From the IMG/VR virus record IMGVR_UViG_3300028925_005092, positions 1 to 20,429 of that record: 20,429 nucleotides of DNA; one strand, written 5' to 3'. The stretch is from a virus. Positions 14,869 through 20,429 of the stretch are shown here, piece after piece (within the stretch, counting starts at the first letter, position 1; every line of letters begins with the position of its first letter). The notes under the pieces were generated by a model. The model saw only the letters and a list, made by a program, of their open reading frames with translations, was not told the origin of the DNA and searched no databases. The position numbers were made by a program, and so were the translations under genes.

Positions 14869-15391
14869 AGATATAAAAACAGAGGTTAGTGAGGTCTCTT
14901 TAAAAACGCTCACCGATAAAGCAAATGAAATGGTAAGGTTAGAGGAACTAGTAGAGGAAAAACAGGCTAGTTTAAAGCTAACTCAAAAAGAGCTTAAAGT
15001 ATTAAGCGAGGAAGAAATACCTGCACTACTTAGTGAGGTTGGGTTAAGTGAGATAACCCTTACTAACGGTAAAAAGATTAGTACTAACCAGTACTACTAT
15101 GGTCGTATCACCGAGCATAACCAAGAAGAAGCCTTTGAATGGTTACAAAATAACGGACACGGGGATATTATAAAAAATGTAGTATCTGTAAGTTTTGGTA
15201 GAGACGAAGACGTCGACGCCCAAAAGCTCTTATTAAACCTTAAAGATGGAGGGTATGCTACTAACGGTAAAAAGTGGGTAGAGCCTATGACTCTTAAAGC
15301 GTTTATAAGGGAACAAGTTGAAGGTGGGAACGACCTACCACTAGAAACTTTTAACGTATATATAGGTCAAAAAACTAGGATAATTAAATAA
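14861..15391 (+). CDS. Conserved coiled-coil phage protein linked to replication genes
   Basis: A 176-residue acidic protein. Residues about 15-56 form a heptad-like coiled coil (VRLEELVEEKQASLKLTQKE onward). A compact beta-rich part follows with LSEITLTNGKKISTNQYYYG, then AFEWLQNNGHGDIIKNVVSVSFGRDED (about 91-118), and LKAFIREQVEGGNDLPLETF near the C-terminus. This is a recognisable family found beside single-stranded-DNA-binding-type proteins in several phages, but I know no experimentally assigned role. The order coiled-coil protein, SSB-like protein, primase, helicase suggests a replication accessory factor, which is inference from context. AGAGG at 14847-14851 supports the start. Confidence 0.7.
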   Translation: MFEDIKTEVSEVSLKTLTDKANEMVRLEELVEEKQASLKLTQKELKVLSEEEIPALLSEVGLSEITLTNGKKISTNQYYYGRITEHNQEEAFEWLQNNGHGDIIKNVVSVSFGRDEDVDAQKLLLNLKDGGYATNGKKWVEPMTLKAFIREQVEGGNDLPLETFNVYIGQKTRIIK

Positions 15392-16165
15392 ATGACAAAT
15401 AAAAATGAAATAAGTGACAAGAAAAATACTGATATTGCTGTACCATCAGCCTTTCTAGAAGACGCTGGTAGTGGACTAGAGAATATTGGTGCCGAGGACG
15501 TTACCATACCACGTTTAAAAGTGCTTCAGGCTATGAGCCCAGAAGTCAATAAACATGACGGTAAATATGTTGACGGTGCTAGTACTGGTGATATTATCAA
15601 TACAGTGAGTAGTATGCTCTATAACGATGATAACCCATTGGTAGTTTTACCCGTGGCTTATAAGCGTTTATTCCTAGAGTGGACTCCTAGAGACTCTGGT
15701 GGTGGGTTAGTAGCTCAACACGATGACGCTAGTGTTCTTAGTAAAACTACTAAGAATAAAATAGGTCAGGATGTTCTAGAAAACGGTAACTATATCCAAA
15801 CTTCAGCTACCCACTTTGTGTTAGTAATAAACAAAGACGGTGGTTATGATACGGCTATGATATCTATGGCGGGGACTCAACTTAAAAGGTCTCGTACATG
15901 GAACTCTATGATGGCTAGTGTTAAAATGAAGCAGGGCGATAAAGTATTTACACCACCCAGTTTTAGTCAAAAGTATACGCTCGGTTGTGTACAAGAGTCT
16001 AACGACCGTGGTTCATGGTTTGGTTGGGGTATTACTGCCTCGGGTCAAGTCTCAGAAGCTGAGATGACTTACTACCAAGCAGCAAAAACTTTTGCTGAGC
16101 AAGTAGGGGGGATTAACCTTTCCCAGACTAGTGCCACTACTGATACTGTAGACGCACCGTTTTAA
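15392..16165 (+). CDS. Putative single-stranded DNA-binding protein (SSB analogue)
   Basis: A 257-residue protein beginning immediately after the preceding stop. Its C-terminus ends ATTDTVDAPF, an acidic tail finishing Pro-Phe as in bacterial SSB proteins, where that tip recruits partner enzymes. The body contains IPRLKVLQAMSPEVNKHDGKYVDG (about 43-66), aromatic beta-rich stretches (YKRLFLEWTPRD, THFVLVINKDGGYDTAMISM) and SRTWNSMMASVKMKQG. These features match a phage family usually placed with replication genes and thought to bind ssDNA. No canonical OB-fold signature can be proved by eye. A strong terminator follows it, so its mRNA may be more abundant than that of the primase and helicase downstream, as an ssDNA-coating protein would require. 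Confidence 0.6.
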   Translation: MTNKNEISDKKNTDIAVPSAFLEDAGSGLENIGAEDVTIPRLKVLQAMSPEVNKHDGKYVDGASTGDIINTVSSMLYNDDNPLVVLPVAYKRLFLEWTPRDSGGGLVAQHDDASVLSKTTKNKIGQDVLENGNYIQTSATHFVLVINKDGGYDTAMISMAGTQLKRSRTWNSMMASVKMKQGDKVFTPPSFSQKYTLGCVQESNDRGSWFGWGITASGQVSEAEMTYYQAAKTFAEQVGGINLSQTSATTDTVDAPF

Positions 16166-16171
16166 CTAACT

Positions 16172-16200
16172 TAGGGGGATTAATTTCCCCCTTTTATTTT
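16172..16200 (+). terminator. Rho-independent terminator after SSB-like gene
   Basis: AGGGGG (16173-16178), loop ATTAATTT (16179-16186), CCCCCT (16187-16192), then a T-rich tail TTTATTTT. It lies just after the stop at 16165 and before the primase ribosome-binding site at 16201. Likely partial, reducing expression of primase and helicase relative to the SSB-like protein. Confidence 0.75.
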
Positions 16201-16206
16201 GAGGAG
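16201..16206 (+). promoter_or_regulatory. Ribosome-binding site GAGGAG for primase; start GTG or TTG
   Basis: GAGGAG lies three bases before GTG (16210) and six bases before the in-frame TTG (16213). The spacing slightly favours TTG; the protein differs by one residue. Confidence 0.6.
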
Positions 16207-16209
16207 TAG

Positions 16210-17718
16210 GTGTTGGAATTACACAAATCTTTTTACGACATTTTTGAGGGGTCACGTAGGGCTCATGGTGTATTCAACGTTAATCAAAATGGTACAGGAC
16301 TAAAACAGCAGGGTGTAGCTAAGACTATCAAGACTGCTGGACCAACTGCAGATCACTGGATCGCTCACTTAGAAGGTAAAAGTGGTTTAGGTATAATACC
16401 AATTAATGAAGAGAATCAAGTACGTTGGGGGGCTATCGATATAGATACCTATCCCCTTGACATACCAGAATTAGTAAAGAAAATAGAATCATTTAAACTA
16501 CCTTTGGTAGTATGTAGGTCAAAGAGCGGTGGAGCTCATGTATATTGTTTTGTAGAGAATTTTATACCTGCTGGAGATATGCAGGATAAGCTAAGAGAAT
16601 TAGCAGCAGGATTAGGTTACGGGGGTGTTGAGATATTCCCTAAACAAAGAGAAGTTTTAGTTGATAGAGGAGACATAGGTAGCTGGTTAAATATGCCATA
16701 CTTTGAAGGCGAGACTTCAGTAAGGTACGGGTATAATCCTAATGGTGTAGCTTTAACCCCCGAAGAGTTTATAGCGTTTGTCCGTAGTCAAACTATAAGT
16801 CATGAAAAATTAGTAGAGTTATCAGTACCCGAAGTAGATGATATAAAAGGTGGACCACCGTGTCTCAAAACTTTATTGAAGCAAGGCTTCCCTGAAGGTA
16901 CTCGTAATAATGGGTTATTTAACGTAGGCGTTTATCTTAAACAGGCTACTCCAGATAAGTGGGAAACTCAGATAGAGGAGTATAACCGTAAGTATGTTAG
17001 TCCTCCGCTACCCGCTCAAGAAGTACTGGGTTTAATAAGTACCTTAAAGAAAAAAGAATATAACTATAAGTGCAGCGACGAGCCTATAAGATCTTACTGT
17101 GACGTACAAAAGTGTAGAACTTGTAAGTTCGGTATAGGTAAAGGTAATACAACGCCTAGTTTCTCTAGTCTAGCTAAACTAGATGCTAAGCCACCTTTAT
17201 GGTTTTTATCGATAGATGATAAGCGTTTAGAACTAACTACTGAGGAGTTACAGAATCAGACTAAGTTTCAAAGGGTCTGTATGGAAACCTTAAACCTTAT
17301 GCCCCCTAAAACTAATGAACGTGAGTGGCAAGCCCAAATACAAACCTTGATGGATTCAGGTATGGAAATTATTGAGGTTACTTCAGACGTATCAACCGAG
17401 GGGCAGTTCTTAGAATTATTAGAATCATTTACTACCGACCTTGCTCAAGCTAGTACCCGTGAAGAAGTACTACTAGGTAAACCATATAGTGAAGGGGGTA
17501 ACACCTACTTTAGAATAAAAGACTTTAGAGAGTTCCTAGTTAAACACAGGTTTACTGAGCTCGAGACTAATAGAATAGCTTCTAAGTTGAGAGACATGAA
17601 AGCTAAAACTAAATTTTGGAATTTAAAAGGTAGGGGTACTAACGTCTGGTATATCAAAGAGTTTGAGTATAAAGATGATACCATAGCTGGTCATAACTTT
17701 GAGGAGGATATGATTTGA
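16210..17718 (+). CDS. Archaeo-eukaryotic-type primase (AEP/prim-pol-like)
   Basis: A 502-residue primase that would make primers, and possibly extend them, at the phage fork. The N-terminal domain carries the AEP signature: WGAIDIDTYP with Asp77 and Asp79 as metal ligands, CRSKSGGAHVYCF with His110, and EIFPKQ (141-146), followed by GSWLNMPYF. The arrangement resembles TOTE-type and phage prim-pol domains more than DnaG or T7 gp4. A helical region follows (LKQGFPEGTRNNGLFNVGVYL), then a Cys cluster C288, C297, C302, C305, likely a zinc or iron-sulfur site in a primase C-terminal domain. The last 190 residues are uncharacterised and probably DNA-binding. The GTG (or TTG) start follows a GAGGAG site. 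It overlaps the helicase start by four bases, indicating coupled synthesis. Confidence 0.8.
   Translation: MLELHKSFYDIFEGSRRAHGVFNVNQNGTGLKQQGVAKTIKTAGPTADHWIAHLEGKSGLGIIPINEENQVRWGAIDIDTYPLDIPELVKKIESFKLPLVVCRSKSGGAHVYCFVENFIPAGDMQDKLRELAAGLGYGGVEIFPKQREVLVDRGDIGSWLNMPYFEGETSVRYGYNPNGVALTPEEFIAFVRSQTISHEKLVELSVPEVDDIKGGPPCLKTLLKQGFPEGTRNNGLFNVGVYLKQATPDKWETQIEEYNRKYVSPPLPAQEVLGLISTLKKKEYNYKCSDEPIRSYCDVQKCRTCKFGIGKGNTTPSFSSLAKLDAKPPLWFLSIDDKRLELTTEELQNQTKFQRVCMETLNLMPPKTNEREWQAQIQTLMDSGMEIIEVTSDVSTEGQFLELLESFTTDLAQASTREEVLLGKPYSEGGNTYFRIKDFREFLVKHRFTELETNRIASKLRDMKAKTKFWNLKGRGTNVWYIKEFEYKDDTIAGHNFEEDMI
17701..17707 (+). promoter_or_regulatory. Ribosome-binding site GAGGAGG fixing a TTG start
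   Basis: A strong Shine-Dalgarno seven bases before TTG at 17715. The nearby ATG at 17710 is in the primase frame and hits a stop after two codons, so TTG is the real helicase start. Confidence 0.75.
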
Positions 17719-19217
17719 CGCCCTGGAATATAGTTCTTGGACCACCAGGCACAGGTAAAACCACCTACCTTTTAAACACTGTAGAAAAGTTATTTGATTC
17801 TGGTGTACAACCGCATGAGTTAGCCTATGTTGCTTTTACTAAGAAAGCAGCAACTGAAGCTCTAACTAGGGCAGTTATCAAGTTTGATCATGACGAAGAT
17901 TCTTATACATACTTTAGAACTATTCATTCACTATGTTATTTTTGGCAGGGCTTAAACAAAGCAGATATCTTAGACCGTAAAGACTTACGTTCTTTTAGTA
18001 AAGGCGTAGGTGAAAAGATTAGTAGTGCGTGGGACGGTGAAAACTTAATGGCGTTAAACTCTAAAGGCGATAACATGTTATTCCTAGAAAACATAGCCCG
18101 TAATACTTGTATGGATTACCAACGTGCTTGGCAGTTAGCTAACTCTGATTTAAGTTGGATGCATTTTGACTGGTTTGTTAAGAGTTACAATAACTATAAA
18201 CAGACCAACTTCTTAATGGACTACACAGATATGTTATCTGGTTTCTTAAACATGAAAAACTCACCGTCGTTAAAAGCGTTGATAGTAGATGAGGCTCAAG
18301 ACTTATCAGCCTTACAATGGAAGTGCGTACATAAACTAGCTAAAGACGTTGACCATGTCTATATTGCTGGTGACGATGATCAAGCTATTTATAAATGGGC
18401 TGGTGCGGATACTGACCACTTTATAAACTTAGCAGGTAAAGAAATATATTTAGACCAGTCCTATAGAGTTCCCAGAAAGGTTCATGACGTAGCTTTAAAT
18501 ATAGTTAGCCGTATAAAACACAGGCGTGAGAAAACATGGATACCTAAAGAAGAGGAAGGCACAGTAACCTATCATAAAAGTTTCGAGCACGTCGATATCT
18601 CTGAGGGCGACTGGTTGATCCTCGCTAGAAATAATTACTTACTTTCTAAAGTAGAGGAGCACGTTAAGAACGCAGGGTACTTCTACACTAGAAGTGGTAA
18701 GCCTAGCGTAACCGACAACTTGATACAAGCTATTAAAGATTGGGAATCATTACGTAGTGGTAAAAGTATAGAAGCTTATCGTATTAAAAAGATTTACGGG
18801 TACATGAAAGCTGGTAGGGGCGTCAAGGTAGGATTTAAAACTATGAAACAAGCAGACCCCGAAGCCTTTTTTGATATAAACCAGTTAAAGAAAGACTATG
18901 GTTTAATGGTAGATGATATATGGCACAAGTGCTTTGATCTACTAGGTAATATTAACACACAATACATTATAAATGGTTTAAAGAAAGGTCAAAAAGTAAA
19001 CTCATCTAGAATTAAAATGAATACTATACACGCCACTAAGGGCGGTGAGTGTGATAACGTAATACTATTAACTGACGTAGCTACTAAAACCTATGACGAG
19101 CTTATACGTAGCCCTGACAACGAGTGTCGAGCGTTTTACGTAGGAGTAACCAGAGCTAAAGAAAACCTACACATCATTCAAGGGAGGACTAGGAAAGAGT
19201 TTAGAATAATGATTTAG
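17715..19217 (+). CDS. SF1A (UvrD/Rep-like) DNA helicase
   Basis: A 500-residue ATP-dependent helicase, shorter than cellular UvrD (about 720 aa), as is common in phages. Motifs in order: Walker A GPPGTGKT (9-16), Ia FTKKAA (41-46), Ib TIHSLC (69-74), Walker B VDEAQD (191-196), motif III AGDDDQAIYKWAGA, motif IV LDQSYRVP, motif V TIHATKGGECDNVILL, and motif VI FYVGVTRAKENL near residues 474-485. All catalytic residues appear intact. It probably unwinds DNA at the fork with the primase encoded upstream. The start is TTG, chosen because GAGGAGG lies seven bases upstream and the gene then overlaps the primase stop (TTGA). Confidence 0.94.
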   Translation: MTPWNIVLGPPGTGKTTYLLNTVEKLFDSGVQPHELAYVAFTKKAATEALTRAVIKFDHDEDSYTYFRTIHSLCYFWQGLNKADILDRKDLRSFSKGVGEKISSAWDGENLMALNSKGDNMLFLENIARNTCMDYQRAWQLANSDLSWMHFDWFVKSYNNYKQTNFLMDYTDMLSGFLNMKNSPSLKALIVDEAQDLSALQWKCVHKLAKDVDHVYIAGDDDQAIYKWAGADTDHFINLAGKEIYLDQSYRVPRKVHDVALNIVSRIKHRREKTWIPKEEEGTVTYHKSFEHVDISEGDWLILARNNYLLSKVEEHVKNAGYFYTRSGKPSVTDNLIQAIKDWESLRSGKSIEAYRIKKIYGYMKAGRGVKVGFKTMKQADPEAFFDINQLKKDYGLMVDDIWHKCFDLLGNINTQYIINGLKKGQKVNSSRIKMNTIHATKGGECDNVILLTDVATKTYDELIRSPDNECRAFYVGVTRAKENLHIIQGRTRKEFRIMI

Positions 19218-19218
19218 C

Positions 19219-19253
19219 TTTACTTTACCTTTAGAAGTAAAGTAAAATTTTTA
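19219..19253 (+). terminator. AT-rich hairpin with T-run after the helicase gene
   Basis: TTTACTTTAC (19219-19228) and GTAAAGTAAA (19237-19246) form a perfect 10-bp inverted repeat with an 8-base loop, followed by ATTTTTA. It sits two bases after the helicase stop. Only two G-C pairs make it a weak intrinsic terminator; it could also be an operator half. Confidence 0.4.
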
Positions 19254-19255
19254 AC

Positions 19256-19274
19256 AGTATTAATAATTAATACT
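19256..19274. promoter_or_regulatory. Perfect 19-bp palindrome upstream of the last gene cluster
   Basis: AGTATTAAT and ATTAATACT are perfect inverted 9-mers around A19265. It lies 18 bases before the ATG at 19293, where a repressor would block transcription. It could be an operator for the nuclease/modification genes. The sequence is entirely AT-rich apart from its outer G-C pair. Confidence 0.4.
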
Positions 19275-19292
19275 TTACTTAGAGAATACACT

Positions 19293-19787
19293 ATGAATAT
19301 ATTTTACGTACATAATGACCCCGCAGATGCTGCAATATGCTTACCCGATAAGCTAGTAGTTAAAATGCCCTTAGAGTCAGCTCAAATGTTAAGCACCGCC
19401 CACCGTTTACTTAGCGGTGAGGACTACTGTGATAAACGCGGTATCTATAAAAAAGCCTACATGAACCACCCTTGTACTATATGGGCTAGGGAAACTAGTG
19501 AAAACTATATGTGGTTGTACTGGCACTTTTTTGCTTTATGTAAGGAGTACGAACATAGGTACGGCAGACAGCACCTTAGTTATGTAAAACTAAATCAATC
19601 TTTATCTGAGTTACCTATAGGTATCCCTGAGTCTGGTTTAACTACCATGCCACAGGCTATGCCTGACCAGTATAAAAACCCCGACCCCGTTAAAGCCTAC
19701 CGTGATTACGTAGTAAACGAAAAGACTTATGCCCAGTGGAATAAAATACCTACTAGGCAACCAGACTGGTGGCAACGTGCGTCCTAG
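19293..19787 (+). CDS. Conserved phage protein of uncharacterised family (possibly DNA-repair or base-modification related)
   Basis: A 164-residue protein of a family widespread in tailed phages. The pattern is clear: NIFYVHNDPADAA (2-14), KLVVKMPLESAQMLSTAHRLL (20-40), NHPCTIWARETSENYMWLYWHFFALC (58-83), EYEHRYGRQHLSY (85-97), then TTMPQAMPDQYKNPDPVKAYRDY and a closing PDWWQRAS. It has many invariant-looking aromatic and His residues (His37, His59, Trp63, Trp73), so an enzyme or nucleic-acid-binding role is plausible. Some relatives are loosely annotated as pyrimidine-dimer glycosylase-like, which I cannot confirm. Its neighbours are a nuclease and a base-hypermodification protein. AGAGAA before the ATG is a weak ribosome-binding site. 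Confidence 0.65.
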   Translation: MNIFYVHNDPADAAICLPDKLVVKMPLESAQMLSTAHRLLSGEDYCDKRGIYKKAYMNHPCTIWARETSENYMWLYWHFFALCKEYEHRYGRQHLSYVKLNQSLSELPIGIPESGLTTMPQAMPDQYKNPDPVKAYRDYVVNEKTYAQWNKIPTRQPDWWQRAS

Positions 19788-20115
19788 TAGTGCTAAAGCT
19801 AAAGGGCGTAAACTACAGCAGTGGTTTGCTAGTAAGTTAGTAGAGATACTAGGTCTTGATTCAGAAGACTTAGAAAGTAGACCCATGGGTAGTCAAGGTG
19901 AAGATATTATTATGGGTAAGCAATCCAGGAATATATTCCCATACTCTATTGAGTGTAAGAATCAAGAGGCTGTGAACGTATGGAAAGCCTATGAACAAGC
20001 AGAAAGTAATTGCGGTAAGTATCAACCATTAGTTGTGATTAAACGTAATAGAAGTAAACCATTAGTATTAGTAGAAGCAGAGTATTTTATTAAACTACAT
20101 AAAGAGAAAGAATAA
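19777..20115 (+). CDS. PD-(D/E)xK-type endonuclease, small phage family
   Basis: A 112-residue nuclease. The start is taken as GTG at 19777 (RPSSAKAKGRKLQQW), which overlaps the previous gene by 11 bases; an ATG at 19729 would add 16 residues that merely re-read the neighbour's coding sequence. The core holds KGRKLQQWFASKL (helix carrying an acidic partner further on), SRPMGSQGEDIIM with the catalytic Asp, and FPYSIECKNQEAVNVWKAYEQA with the Glu-x-Lys pair and the helix that follows it in this fold. VVIKRNRSKPLVLVEAEYF completes the sheet. It resembles small Holliday-junction resolvase or RecB-like nucleases of phages; the exact substrate is unknown. The stop overlaps the next ATG (TAATG). 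Confidence 0.75.
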   Translation: MRPSSAKAKGRKLQQWFASKLVEILGLDSEDLESRPMGSQGEDIIMGKQSRNIFPYSIECKNQEAVNVWKAYEQAESNCGKYQPLVVIKRNRSKPLVLVEAEYFIKLHKEKE

Positions 20116-20429
20116 TGGACAATATTAACCTTAAAAGAGTAGCTGATTTTAATAATTTTATGGTCGAACGTCACAATATATTTATACGTAAGGAGTTAAA
20201 TAATGAGCCCTATCCTTGGAGTGACGATTCTATCCTCACTGCTTACAGTTTTTGTAATGTTTATCGTGAGCTAGATAGGGTAACTATCTGGATAAGAGAA
20301 AACTGGAGAGACCCACATGCTGACCACCCAAACCTACCTTTTGCTATGGCTATGGCTAGGCAAATCAATTGGCCACCCACTTTAGCAGAGATTGGCTTCC
20401 CTGACACCTTTGACCCAGAACGTATTAAA
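20115..20429 (+). CDS. Putative 5-hmdU DNA kinase helical-domain/thymine hypermodification protein (3' truncated by window)
   Basis: The first 105 residues of a gene that runs off the right edge. It contains FNNFMVERHNIFIRKELNNE (13-32), PYPWSDDSILTAYSFCNVYRELDRV (about 33-57), WIRENWRDPHADHPNL and MARQINWPPTLAEIGFP. The series ERHxIxxR, PW(S/T)DDxIL, Y(x)FCNVYRELDR is characteristic of the helical domain shared by phage 5-hydroxymethyl-dU DNA kinases and the related alpha-glutamyl/putrescinyl-thymine pyrophosphorylase families, which act on hydroxymethyluracil in phage DNA to build hypermodified thymines. Which of these it is cannot be told without the C-terminus. It starts by TAATG overlap with the nuclease. 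If right, the phage DNA probably carries a modified T base that protects it from host restriction. Confidence 0.7.
   Translation, partial: MDNINLKRVADFNNFMVERHNIFIRKELNNEPYPWSDDSILTAYSFCNVYRELDRVTIWIRENWRDPHADHPNLPFAMAMARQINWPPTLAEIGFPDTFDPERIK

Noticed and set aside
19729-19776. Upstream ATG extension of the PD-(D/E)xK nuclease
   Set aside because: The 16 extra residues overlap conserved coding sequence of the previous gene and look unlike a nuclease N-terminus; GTG at 19777 gives a natural start.
1-20429. Integrase, transposase, CRISPR array or toxin-antitoxin pair
   Set aside because: No matching protein motifs or spaced direct repeats were seen; the window reads as lytic phage DNA.

Overview
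The window looks like a piece of an AT-rich, tailed dsDNA phage genome, probably a marine podovirus-type phage of an AT-rich alphaproteobacterial host (for example SAR11- or SAR116-like). This is inferred from tightly packed, mostly co-directional genes, a holin of the type found in gene transfer agents, a P22 gp10-like head-tail protein, a run of large Gly/Gln-rich virion proteins, and a compact viral replication set. No integrase, repressor, tRNA, rRNA, IS element or CRISPR array is visible, and the terminase, portal, capsid and DNA polymerase must lie outside. Host and family are inference.

Layout. (1) 2-1346, signalling and lysis: the 3' end of a class III nucleotidyl cyclase with adenylate-cyclase specificity residues, then a holin and a GH24 endolysin. 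(2) 1348-12779, virion block: a gp10-like protein, a small conserved protein and five large low-complexity or alpha-helical proteins (475, 559, 837, 728 and 448 aa), most joined by TAATG stop/start overlaps, which suggests one translationally coupled late operon whose products probably form the tail hub and DNA-ejection machinery. (3) 12776-14221: an SNF2-type helicase, the only minus-strand gene, converging on the virion block with a 4-bp overlap and no terminator between. (4) 14222-14556: a divergent control region with four GTAATAGG copies, a 14-bp palindrome and a GC-rich terminator-like hairpin. (5) 14557-19217, replication: a small conserved protein, a coiled-coil protein, an SSB-like protein with an acidic DxPF-type tail, a terminator, then an archaeo-eukaryotic-type primase and an SF1A (UvrD/Rep-like) helicase. 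(6) 19218-20429: a second regulatory gap with a perfect 19-bp palindrome, a phage family of unclear function, a PD-(D/E)xK nuclease and the 5' part of a protein of the 5-hmdU DNA kinase helical-domain/thymine hypermodification family.

The genes read as a late module (signal, lysis, virion, ejection) and an early module (two helicases, primase, SSB, nuclease, base modification), separated by the 14.2-14.56 kb switch region. The most interesting points are a phage-borne adenylate cyclase beside the lysis genes, a probable thymine-hypermodification gene at the right edge, and likely antisense transcription across the helicase gene.
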